Positions 17,661-25,280 of a DNA stretch of 64,000 nucleotides are shown piece after piece. Origin of the DNA: Burkholderia catarinensis (GTDB lineage Bacteria > Pseudomonadota > Gammaproteobacteria > Burkholderiales > Burkholderiaceae); assembly GCF_001883705.2 (NCBI RefSeq), contig NZ_MDEQ02000029.1, forward strand, positions 25,536 through 89,535, read 5' to 3'. Position numbers and translations under genes: made by a program. The notes under the pieces were generated by a model, which worked only from the letters and a program-made list of their open reading frames with translations, was not told the DNA's origin and made no database searches. Within the stretch, counting starts at the first letter, position 1; the number at the start of each line of letters is the position of its first letter.

Positions 17661-18047
17661 GCATATTCTATCACCGCTTCCGGACGAATGCGACCGTTTG
17701 TTCGCACCAATGCGAATATGGCCGGGTAAACGGGCGCGGATCGGGCCGCCCGAATCGCATGCGTGCCCGCCCCCTTGTAATTTGCGGGCCGGCCTCCACC
17801 TGCAGGACACAACGGTCGAACGTCGCGTCGTACCCCTACTCGCGAAACGGCTACTATCGCCGCCCGCAGCAGATAGCAATTTAGGCTAATATGACGCCCG
17901 AACGACCCGCGAGCCGCGGCATGCAGCGCTTACGCCCCTCCTTTCCGGAGAGCGGGGTGGCCTGCCGCAGCGGCCGGCAGCCAGCGGCGGCCGGTACGCT
18001 GCAACGCGCAAGCAGGCAGTCCCCGAACCGTAAGAGGTATTGACCCA
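17661..18047. other. ffs-trxA intergenic region with ffs promoter
   Basis: On minus, a -10 box TAGAAT lies at 17665-17670, correctly placed for ffs transcription starting near 17658. On plus, a TAATAT at 17887-17892 could be a trxA -10, but no -35 accompanies it and it would leave a leader of about 150 nt. I see no convincing gene in the remaining sequence. Confidence 0.45.
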
Positions 18048-18374
18048 ATGAGCGAACAGATCAAACACATCAGCGACGCATCGTTCGAACAGGACGTCGT
18101 CAAGTCCGACAAGCCCGTGCTCGTCGATTTCTGGGCCGAATGGTGCGGCCCGTGCAAGATGATCGCGCCGATCCTCGACGAAGTCGCGAAGGACTACGGC
18201 GACAAGCTGCAGATCGCGAAGATCAACGTCGACGACAACCAGGCAACGCCCGCGAAGTTCGGCGTGCGCGGCATCCCGACGCTGATCCTGTTCAAGAACG
18301 GCGCGGCCGCCGCGCAGAAGGTCGGCGCGCTGTCGAAGTCGCAGCTCACCGCATTCCTGGACAGCCACCTGTAA
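18048..18374 (+). CDS. trxA: Thioredoxin 1
   Basis: Cytoplasmic disulfide reductase that donates electrons to ribonucleotide reductase, methionine sulfoxide reductase and others. It is 108 residues, standard length, with the active site WCGPC (C33, C36) and the cis-proline in GIPTLILF. The trxA-rho order is conserved. A strong hairpin without a T-run follows the stop at 18389-18418, and rho has its own promoter. Confidence 0.97.
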   Translation: MSEQIKHISDASFEQDVVKSDKPVLVDFWAEWCGPCKMIAPILDEVAKDYGDKLQIAKINVDDNQATPAKFGVRGIPTLILFKNGAAAAQKVGALSKSQLTAFLDSHL

Positions 18375-18388
18375 TACCGGCAGTTCCG

Positions 18389-18418
18389 CGGACGTGTTGT
18401 CAACTGGCAACACGTCCG
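18389..18418 (+). terminator. Hairpin downstream of trxA
   Basis: A perfect 11-bp stem (CGGACGTGTTG/CAACACGTCCG) with an 8-nt loop, 15 bp after the trxA stop. No T-run follows, so it may be an mRNA 3' stabiliser or a weak terminator. Confidence 0.5.
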
Positions 18419-18460
18419 TCGTCAAGCCGCCGATCGGCCGCTCAAGCGTGAATCGGCCTA

Positions 18461-18469
18461 TGCTAGAAT
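18461..18469 (+). promoter_or_regulatory. Extended -10 promoter of rho
   Basis: TGCTAGAAT is an extended -10 with the TG dinucleotide. It predicts a start near 18476 and a leader of about 90 nt before the rho ATG, consistent with rho leaders that take part in autoregulation in other bacteria. Confidence 0.5.
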
Positions 18470-18566
18470 TAAAAAACGTCACAAGACGCATTTAAGTCTC
18501 TGAGCGCCTCCGCTCGCCCTCCTCCCTTTATTTCTTTCGTCGTCTCCTCCCTGGCGGGTTCTCCGT

Positions 18567-19829
18567 ATGCATTTATCCGAGCTCAAGTCTCTGCACGTCT
18601 CCGAACTGATCGAAATGGCCAATGGCCTCGAGATCGAAAACGCGAACCGCCTGCGCAAGCAGGAGTTGATGTTCGCCATTCTTAAAAAGCGTGCCAAGAC
18701 GGGAGAGACGATCTTCGGCGACGGTACGCTCGAAGTGCTGCCGGACGGCTTCGGCTTCCTGCGCTCACCGGAAATGTCGTACCTGGCGAGCACCGACGAC
18801 ATCTATATCAGCCCGTCGCAGATCCGCCGCTTCAACCTGCACACCGGCGACACCATCGAAGGTGAAGTCCGTACGCCGAAGGACGGCGAGCGCTACTTCG
18901 CGCTGGTGAAGGTCGACAAAGTCAACGGGCAGCCGCCCGAGGCCTCGAAACACAAGATCATGTTCGAGAACCTCACGCCGCTGCACCCGAACAAGCCGCT
19001 GTCGCTCGAACGCGAAATGCGCGGCGAAGAGAATGTCACGGGCCGCATCATCGACATGATCGCGCCGATCGGCAAGGGCCAGCGCGGCCTGCTCGTCGCG
19101 TCGCCGAAGTCGGGCAAGACCGTGATGCTCCAGCACATCGCGCACGCGATCAAGCAGAACCATCCGGACGTGATCCTGTTCGTGCTGCTGATCGACGAGC
19201 GCCCGGAAGAAGTGACCGAAATGCAGCGCTCGGTCGCCGGCGAAGTGATCGCGTCGACGTTCGACGAACCAGCCACGCGCCACGTCCAGGTCGCCGAAAT
19301 GGTGATCGAGAAGGCCAAGCGCCTCGTCGAAATGAAGCACGACGTCGTGATCCTGCTCGACTCGATCACGCGTCTCGCACGCGCATACAACACCGTGATC
19401 CCGGCATCGGGCAAGGTGCTGACGGGCGGTGTCGACGCGAACGCGCTGCAGCGCCCGAAGCGCTTCTTCGGCGCGGCGCGCAACATCGAGGAAGGCGGTT
19501 CGCTGACGATCATCGGCACCGCGCTGATCGAAACCGGCAGCCGCATGGACGACGTGATCTACGAAGAGTTCAAGGGCACCGGCAATATGGAAGTGCACCT
19601 TGAGCGCCGCCTCGCGGAAAAGCGCGTGTATCCGTCGATCAACCTGAACAAGTCGGGCACGCGTCGCGAGGAAATGCTGATCAAGCCCGAGATCCTTCAG
19701 AAGATCTGGGTGCTGCGCAAGTTCATCCACGACATGGACGAAGTCGAAGCAATGGAATTCCTGCTCGACAAGATCCGCCAGACGAAGAGCAACTCCGAGT
19801 TCTTCGACCTGATGCGCCGCGGCGGCTGA
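18567..19829 (+). CDS. rho: Transcription termination factor Rho
   Basis: Hexameric RNA-dependent ATPase/translocase that ends transcription. The 420-residue protein has the N-terminal helical and cold-shock RNA-binding domain (GFGFLRSPEMSYLASTDDIY), Walker A ASPKSGKT at about 178-185, Walker B VVILLDSITRLARAYN and the R-loop GTALIETGSRMDDVIYEEFK. No insertion domain is present, unlike actinobacterial Rho. A rho-independent terminator follows at 19851. Confidence 0.97.
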   Translation: MHLSELKSLHVSELIEMANGLEIENANRLRKQELMFAILKKRAKTGETIFGDGTLEVLPDGFGFLRSPEMSYLASTDDIYISPSQIRRFNLHTGDTIEGEVRTPKDGERYFALVKVDKVNGQPPEASKHKIMFENLTPLHPNKPLSLEREMRGEENVTGRIIDMIAPIGKGQRGLLVASPKSGKTVMLQHIAHAIKQNHPDVILFVLLIDERPEEVTEMQRSVAGEVIASTFDEPATRHVQVAEMVIEKAKRLVEMKHDVVILLDSITRLARAYNTVIPASGKVLTGGVDANALQRPKRFFGAARNIEEGGSLTIIGTALIETGSRMDDVIYEEFKGTGNMEVHLERRLAEKRVYPSINLNKSGTRREEMLIKPEILQKIWVLRKFIHDMDEVEAMEFLLDKIRQTKSNSEFFDLMRRGG

Positions 19830-19850
19830 TCGCCCCCGCCCGCAACGAAC

Positions 19851-19884
19851 GGCCGCCCGCGCAGCTTGCCCGGCGGCCGTTTTT
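19851..19884 (+). terminator. Rho-independent terminator of rho
   Basis: Stem CGGCCGCC/GGCGGCCG followed by TTTTT, 21 bp after the rho stop. Confidence 0.85.
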
Positions 19885-19894
19885 CGGCCCCAAC

Positions 19895-19925
19895 CTGAAC
19901 GTGAACGTATAGGTTGACCTATAAT
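19895..19925 (+). promoter_or_regulatory. MerR-type promoter/operator of the MerR-MFS operon
   Basis: A -35-like CTGAAC (19895-19900) and a perfect -10 TATAAT (19920-19925) are separated by 19 bp, the overlong spacer typical of MerR-controlled promoters. The spacer holds a 7-2-7 dyad, TATAGGT-TG-ACCTATA (19908-19923), a plausible binding site for the regulator encoded next. Confidence 0.65.
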
Positions 19926-19960
19926 CGCGTCATCGCCCCGACCGAATCTTCCGCCTCCCG

Positions 19961-20461
19961 ATGCCGAACGACGCCTCCACCCCGCTGCTGACCGTAAGCG
20001 ATGCCGCTTCGCGGCTCGGCGTCACGCCGCGCACGCTGAAGTACTACGAAGAGCGCGGGCTCGTCACGCCGTCGCGCAGCGAAGGCCGCTACCGCCTCTA
20101 CGACGAAGCCGATCTCGAGCGCTTCGCGCGCATCCTGCGGCTGCGCGCGCTCGGCTTTTCGCTGCACGGCATCACCGAAATGCTGAAGCGCCCGCTGGAA
20201 GAAACGGGCGATGGCCGACGCCGTTACTCGGATGCGTCGCTACGCGACATCCGCACCGGCCTCGCCGAACAGATCGACACGCTCGACCGGCGGATCGCGG
20301 CTGTCCAGCGCGAATTGAAGGAAGCCGTCGCGCTGCGCAAGGAACTGCAGCACGACATCGACTACGTCGAGCGGCGCCTCGCCGGCGAAAGCCCCGATGC
20401 GCTGATCGAGCAGCGGCAGGCCGAAGCCGGGGCGCGGCGCACGCGCAAGGATCGCGAATGA
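19961..20461 (+). CDS. MerR family transcriptional regulator
   Basis: Effector-responsive DNA-bending activator. Residues about 9-78 form the winged helix-turn-helix (LTVSDAASRLGVTPRTLKYYEERGLV), followed by a long coiled-coil dimerisation helix (about 85-150). There are no cysteines in the effector region, so it is not a metal or SoxR-type sensor; an organic ligand is more likely. The stop overlaps the MFS start by 4 bp, so the two are translationally coupled and the transporter is the obvious target. No clear Shine-Dalgarno precedes the ATG. Length 166 residues. Confidence 0.88.
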   Translation: MPNDASTPLLTVSDAASRLGVTPRTLKYYEERGLVTPSRSEGRYRLYDEADLERFARILRLRALGFSLHGITEMLKRPLEETGDGRRRYSDASLRDIRTGLAEQIDTLDRRIAAVQRELKEAVALRKELQHDIDYVERRLAGESPDALIEQRQAEAGARRTRKDRE

Positions 20462-22014
20462 ACGCGGCGCCCGGCCGCCCGCCGCTGTGGAGCCGCGCGA
20501 ACCTGCGCGCCGACCTGTTCCCGTGGGCGCTGGCGCTCGTCACCGGCATCGACTACTTCGACAATGCGGCCTTCTCGTTCTTCGCGAGCTACATCGCGGG
20601 CGGCATCAACGCGTCGCCCGACGAACTCGTATGGTCGTCGAGCGCGTACGCGATCACGGCCGTGCTCGGTATCCTGCAGCAGCAATGGTGGGTCGACCGG
20701 CTCGGACACCGCCGCTACGTCGCCGGCTGCATGCTGATGTTCTCGTTCGGCGCGATCGCGGCCGCACTCGCCGATACGTCGCTGGAACTCGCGTTCGCGC
20801 GCGGCTTCCAGGGGTATTTCATCGGTCCGATGATGGGCGCGTGCCGGATCCTGATCCAGGTCAGTTTCAAGCCGCAGGAACGACCGCCCGCGACGCGGGC
20901 ATTCCTGATCATGATCCTGCTCGGCAGCGCGCTCGCGCCCATCGTCGGCGGGCTGCTCGTCGCGCATTCGACGTGGCGCGCGCTGTTCGCGTGGACGGCG
21001 CCGGCCGGCATCGCGTTCGCGATCCTCGCGCTGCTCACGCTGCCCGATTCGGGCAGGACCCCCGACGACGAACGCGGGTCCGGACACTTCTGGCCGTATG
21101 TCGTGTTCGCGCTCGCGCAAGGTGCGCTGCAGATCGTGCTGCAACAGGTGCATTACCAGCTCTACAGCGGCTCGCCGATGCTGATCCTGCTGACGATCGC
21201 GGGGATCGGCGCACTCGCGTGGTTCGCGTATCACCAGTGGAATCACCCAACGCCGCTCGTGCGGCTGCATGCGTTCCGCGAGCGGACGTTCCAGGTCGGG
21301 CTGCTGCTCTACATGTTCTATTACTACGAGACCACGGGTTTCAGTTACCTGACATCGCGGTTGCTCGAAGGCGGGCTCGGCTATCCGGTCGAGAACGCCG
21401 GGCGCCTGGTGGGCACGATGTCGCTGATTTCGGCCACCGCGCTGTTCGCCTACCTGCGCTACGCGAAATTCGTCGCGCACAAGAAATGGTTCGTCGTGCC
21501 GGGGTTCGCGATCGCCGTCACGGCCGCACTGTGGATGACGCGGATGACGCCGCAGGTCGGCGAAGCCGCGCTGATCGTCCCGCTGCTGCTGCGCGGGCTG
21601 TTGCTGCTCTTCATCGTGCTGCCGGTGGCCAACCTGACGTTCCGGATCTTCGCGATCGACGAATACACGCACGGCTACCGGCTGAAGAACATCGTGCGGC
21701 AACTGACGATCTCGTTCGCGACGTCGTCGGTGATCATCGTCGAGCAGCACCGGCTGGCCTTGCACCAGACGCGGCTCGTCGAGCGCGCGAACGTATTCGA
21801 CCCGCTGTTCCAGCAGACCGTCGACGCCCTCACGCGCAGCTATGCGGCGGCCGGCCACGCGCTGAACGAGGCACACGGCCTCGCGATCGCCGCCATCGCG
21901 CGAATGGTCGCGCAACAGGCGTCGTTCCTGGCGTCGCTCGACGGTTTTTACTTCCTCGCGGGCGTTGCGCTCGTCGGCGGCCTCTTCGCAGCATGGCAAA
22001 AAGAGATCGATTGA
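20458..22014 (+). CDS. MFS transporter, DHA2 (EmrB/QacA-like) type
   Basis: Inner-membrane proton-driven exporter of the major facilitator superfamily with about 14 hydrophobic segments across 518 residues. Family signatures include DYFDNAAFSFFASYI in TM1, the loop 2-3 motif WWVDRLGHRRYVAG and the antiporter-like region GSALAPIVGGLLVAHSTWRALF, matching the DHA2 motif C region. The substrate is unknown; a drug or toxic-organic efflux role is inferred from the coupled MerR regulator, whose stop overlaps this start (ATGA). Confidence 0.87.
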   Translation: MNAAPGRPPLWSRANLRADLFPWALALVTGIDYFDNAAFSFFASYIAGGINASPDELVWSSSAYAITAVLGILQQQWWVDRLGHRRYVAGCMLMFSFGAIAAALADTSLELAFARGFQGYFIGPMMGACRILIQVSFKPQERPPATRAFLIMILLGSALAPIVGGLLVAHSTWRALFAWTAPAGIAFAILALLTLPDSGRTPDDERGSGHFWPYVVFALAQGALQIVLQQVHYQLYSGSPMLILLTIAGIGALAWFAYHQWNHPTPLVRLHAFRERTFQVGLLLYMFYYYETTGFSYLTSRLLEGGLGYPVENAGRLVGTMSLISATALFAYLRYAKFVAHKKWFVVPGFAIAVTAALWMTRMTPQVGEAALIVPLLLRGLLLLFIVLPVANLTFRIFAIDEYTHGYRLKNIVRQLTISFATSSVIIVEQHRLALHQTRLVERANVFDPLFQQTVDALTRSYAAAGHALNEAHGLAIAAIARMVAQQASFLASLDGFYFLAGVALVGGLFAAWQKEID

Positions 22015-22052
22015 GTTAAAAGACAAGCTTTGGATTTCCGTCCACAGCCCCC

Positions 22053-22886
22053 ATGCTCTCGAAACTGACCCGCTGGTTCGACGACCGCCGCCGCGACCGC
22101 GCGCTGCGCAGCCACCCGATCTCCGACGCGCTGTGGCAGGAAACCGTCGAGCGCCTGCCGTTCCTCGCGACGCTGTCGCCCGACGCGCTCGGCCGGCTGC
22201 GCGAACTGACGAGCCTGTTCGTCGCGAAGAAATCGTTTTCGACCGCGCACGGGCTCGAACTGACCGACGCGATGATCGTCGCGATCGCCGCGCAGGCCTG
22301 CCTGCCCATATTGAATCTCGATCTGTCGCTGTACGACGGCTGGGTCGGCGTCGTCGTGTATCCGGGCGAATTCCTGATCCGCAAGACCGTGCAGGACGAG
22401 GACGGCGTCGTCCACGAAGTCGAGCAGGATGCGAGCGGCGAGGCATGGGAAGGCGGCCCGGTGATCCTGTCGTGGGAAGACGCGCAGATGACGGACGGCC
22501 ACGACGCGTACAACGTCGTGATCCACGAGTTCGCGCACAAGATCGACATGGTCAACGGCGCGGCCGACGGCTATCCGCCCCTTTTTCGCCGCTGGCATGC
22601 GCCGCACCTCGACGCGCAGGCGTGGGCCGACGTGTTCGAGCACGCGTACGACCAGTTCTGCGCGCGCGTCGATGCAGTGCCGGACCGCGCGTGGGCGCGC
22701 TTCGAGCGGGAGTCGCTGATCGATCCGTATGCGGCCGACCACCCGTCGGAATTCTTCGCGGTGTGCAGCGAAGCGCTGTTCGTGCGGCCGCGTGCATTCG
22801 AGTCCGAATTTCCGGAGCTGTACCGGCTGCTCGCGCGCTACTACCGGCAGGATCCGGCCGGCACCGGCGCGCTCGACGCACCGTGA
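22053..22886 (+). CDS. mtfA: Zinc-dependent peptidase, MtfA family (M90)
   Basis: Homologue of E. coli MtfA, a metallopeptidase that interacts with Mlc and thereby affects ptsG expression; the role here is inferred by family only. The 277-residue protein contains the zinc motif H158-E-F-A-H162 in VIHEFAHKIDM and the downstream HPSEFFAVCSEALF glutamate region. No signal peptide. It starts 38 bp after the MFS stop, so it may be cotranscribed, though the gap contains no clear promoter. Confidence 0.9.
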   Translation: MLSKLTRWFDDRRRDRALRSHPISDALWQETVERLPFLATLSPDALGRLRELTSLFVAKKSFSTAHGLELTDAMIVAIAAQACLPILNLDLSLYDGWVGVVVYPGEFLIRKTVQDEDGVVHEVEQDASGEAWEGGPVILSWEDAQMTDGHDAYNVVIHEFAHKIDMVNGAADGYPPLFRRWHAPHLDAQAWADVFEHAYDQFCARVDAVPDRAWARFERESLIDPYAADHPSEFFAVCSEALFVRPRAFESEFPELYRLLARYYRQDPAGTGALDAP

Positions 22887-22893
22887 AAATTAT

Positions 22894-22922
22894 TCGTCAA
22901 CCATCTGATTTTCTGGCATAAT
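22894..22922 (+). promoter_or_regulatory. Promoter of rpmE2
   Basis: -35 TCGTCA (22894-22899, 4/6) and -10 CATAAT (22917-22922, 5/6) with a 17-bp spacer and an extended TG upstream of the -10. The transcript would start near 22929, leaving a leader of about 115 nt before rpmE2. Confidence 0.6.
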
Positions 22923-23043
22923 CGCCGTTTTTCGACCTTAGGCAAGTGGCTCGCGCCGGGCTTGGCGTCGGCTGGCAAGCGCAATTTGCGCAGTCCGGCA
23001 CGGCAAGCGGCGGGTTGGCTACCGCTCTCACCAAGGAAAGACC

Positions 23044-23304
23044 ATGAAAGAAGGCATCCACCCGAATTACCGCGAAGTCGTCTTCCAAGACATGTCGAAC
23101 GGCTTCAAGTTCATCACGCGCTCGACGATCCAGACGCGTGAAAACATCGAACTCGACGGCAAGACCTACCCGCTCGCCAAGATCGAAGTGTCGTCGGAAT
23201 CGCACTCGTTCTACACGGGTCAGCAAAAGATCATGGACACGGCAGGCCGTGTCGAGAAGTTCAAGAACAAGTTCGGCGTACGCGCCAGCGGCAAGGCGAA
23301 GTAA
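23044..23304 (+). CDS. rpmE2: 50S ribosomal protein bL31, type B (zinc-independent)
   Basis: Large-subunit protein at the intersubunit bridge. The 86-residue sequence MKEGIHPNYREVVFQDMSNG has the type B insertion and no cysteines at all, so it is the C-minus paralogue that does not bind zinc. In many bacteria this form replaces zinc-binding L31 under zinc limitation via Zur; no Zur box was recognised here, and this may be the only L31 gene of the genome. An AAGGAAAG ribosome site precedes the ATG. A strong terminator follows. Confidence 0.96.
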   Translation: MKEGIHPNYREVVFQDMSNGFKFITRSTIQTRENIELDGKTYPLAKIEVSSESHSFYTGQQKIMDTAGRVEKFKNKFGVRASGKAK

Positions 23305-23347
23305 GCTTCGCACCGCATCCGGTGGTTGCAACGCACCGGTATCGCAC

Positions 23348-23375
23348 AAAAGGGCAGCCCAGGCTGCCCTTTTTT
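23348..23375 (+). terminator. Rho-independent terminator of rpmE2
   Basis: Stem AGGGCAGCC/GGCTGCCCT followed by a T6 run, with an A-run upstream. Confidence 0.93.
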
Positions 23376-23520
23376 GTCTCTGCTCGCCCGGAAACCGCCC
23401 GCCGGTGCCCCGGGCATCGACCTGACGCGCAACAGCCGGCGCGTCTACAATGCCGGATGCTAGAAACCGGCTCGACCGCGCGCGACCGCGCCGGCCGCCC
23501 ATAACAAAACGCTCATCTGC

Positions 23521-25278
23521 ATGAAGCCTGTCGTCCGTCTCACCGCCTCCGCCACGCGTGCGCTGCCGCGCTGGCTGCTGCTCACGCTCTGCCTCGTCTA
23601 CGCAGCGTTCGGCCTGTTCGGCCGCGACCCGTGGAAGAACGAGGACGCGGCGGGCTTCGGCGTGATGTGGACGATGGCCAAGGGCGGCTGGCACGACTGG
23701 CTGCTGCCGAACCTGGTCGGCAAGTTCATCACGACCGACGGACCGCTCGGCTACTGGCTCGGCGCGCTGTCGATCCGCGGCCTCGGCCCGTGGGTCGATG
23801 CGAGCAACGCGTCGCGCGTCGATACGGGCGTACTGTTCTGCGTCGCGTGCGCGTTCGTCTGGTACGCGGCCTACCTGCTCGGCCGACGCGCCGAGGTCCA
23901 GCCGTTCAAATACGCATTCGGCGGCGAGCCGGAGCCGCGCGACTACGGCCGCACGCTCGCCGACGGCGCGCTGCTGGTCCTGGTCGCATGCTTCGGCCTC
24001 GCGGAGCGCGGGCACGAGACGACGCCGCAGCTCGCGCAGTTTGCGTGGATCGCGATGCTCGTCTACGGAATCGTGCGCGGCATCGACAAGCCGATGCAGG
24101 GCGCGCTGTGGTGGGGCCTCGCGATCGGCCTCGTCGCGCTGTCCGGCAACCCCGTGCTGGTTGTCGCGCTGCTCGCCGGCACAGCCGTGCTGTGGCTCGT
24201 CACGCCCGAGATGCGCAACCTGCGCCTGCCGCTGGTCGGCGTGCCGCTCGCGGCCGCGATCTTCGCGTTGTGGCCGCTTGCCGCGTTCGTCGCGGCGCCC
24301 GACGACGCCGCATGGTTCTTCAACCAGTGGATCCACGGCAGCCTGATGCGCTTTTCGGGCCCGCCGACCGCCGTGCTCGGCTATGCGGCGAAGAACCTGC
24401 CGCTGTTCACATGGCCCGCGTGGCCGCTCGCGATCTGGGCGTGGTGGAGCTGGGCCGGCATGCGCCGCCGCGCGCACATCGCGATTCCGCTGTCGGTCGC
24501 CGTGCCGCTCGTCGCGCTCGTGATCCTGCAGAGCCAGCAGTCGAACCGCATGTACATGCTGCTGCTGCCGCCGCTGGCGGTACTCGCGACGTTCGCGCTG
24601 CCGACCCTCAAGCGCGGCGCGATCAACGCGATCGACTGGTTCGCGGTGCTGAGCTTCACGATCCTCGGCACCTTCGTGTGGCTGGTGTGGCTCGCGTCGC
24701 TCACGGGCTTCCCGCATCCGCTCGCGCGCAACCTCGCGCGTCTCGTGCCCGGCTACGAGCCGCATTTCAAGATCCTGTCGTTCATCTGCGCGGTGATCGT
24801 CACGGTGTGCTGGTGCATGCTCGCGCGCTGGCGCATCTCGCGGCAACCGAAGGTGCTGTGGCGCAGCGTCGTGCTGTCGAGCGCGGGCACCACGCTGATG
24901 TGGGTGCTGCTGATGACGCTGTGGCTGCCGATCGTCAACTACGGCCGGACCTATCGCGATGTCGCGCAGCAGATCGCCGTGCACCTGCCGTCCGACTATG
25001 AATGCATCTCGCCCGTGCGGCTCGGCGACGCGCAGATCGCGACCTTCGCGTATTTCGGCAACATGCACTTCGACTTCTCCGGCGACTGCGACGTGATCCT
25101 GCGTCAGGACCGCTCGGACTTCGGCGAGCCGAGCTCGATGTCGCAATACGTGTGGCGTCTCGTGTGGGAAGGTCGCCGCGTCGCCGACCGCGATGAACGC
25201 TTCCGCCTGTACGAGCGCATCGAACGGCCGAAGGCGCCCGTCAAGCGGCGTCCGCCGCGCCGCCAGGCGGCCGATTGA
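23521..25278 (+). CDS. ArnT-like membrane glycosyltransferase (GT39/GT83 type)
   Basis: Polytopic inner-membrane protein of the dolichyl-mannosyltransferase/ArnT superfamily, 585 residues with about 12 hydrophobic segments. The first periplasmic loop carries the catalytic acidic motif DPWKNEDAAG at residues 36-45, and the C-terminal 85 residues form a soluble periplasmic part ending in a basic Arg/Lys/Pro tail. Such enzymes move a lipid-linked sugar onto lipid A, glycan or protein; the acceptor is unknown. The true ArnT of the arn cluster is a separate gene at 49091. The MATE gene follows with overlapping or 2-bp spacing. Confidence 0.82.
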   Translation: MKPVVRLTASATRALPRWLLLTLCLVYAAFGLFGRDPWKNEDAAGFGVMWTMAKGGWHDWLLPNLVGKFITTDGPLGYWLGALSIRGLGPWVDASNASRVDTGVLFCVACAFVWYAAYLLGRRAEVQPFKYAFGGEPEPRDYGRTLADGALLVLVACFGLAERGHETTPQLAQFAWIAMLVYGIVRGIDKPMQGALWWGLAIGLVALSGNPVLVVALLAGTAVLWLVTPEMRNLRLPLVGVPLAAAIFALWPLAAFVAAPDDAAWFFNQWIHGSLMRFSGPPTAVLGYAAKNLPLFTWPAWPLAIWAWWSWAGMRRRAHIAIPLSVAVPLVALVILQSQQSNRMYMLLLPPLAVLATFALPTLKRGAINAIDWFAVLSFTILGTFVWLVWLASLTGFPHPLARNLARLVPGYEPHFKILSFICAVIVTVCWCMLARWRISRQPKVLWRSVVLSSAGTTLMWVLLMTLWLPIVNYGRTYRDVAQQIAVHLPSDYECISPVRLGDAQIATFAYFGNMHFDFSGDCDVILRQDRSDFGEPSSMSQYVWRLVWEGRRVADRDERFRLYERIERPKAPVKRRPPRRQAAD

Positions 25279-25280
25279 CG

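Noticed and set aside
17887..17892. TAATAT as trxA promoter
   Set aside because: Lacks a -35 and would give a leader of about 150 nt; not strong enough to call.
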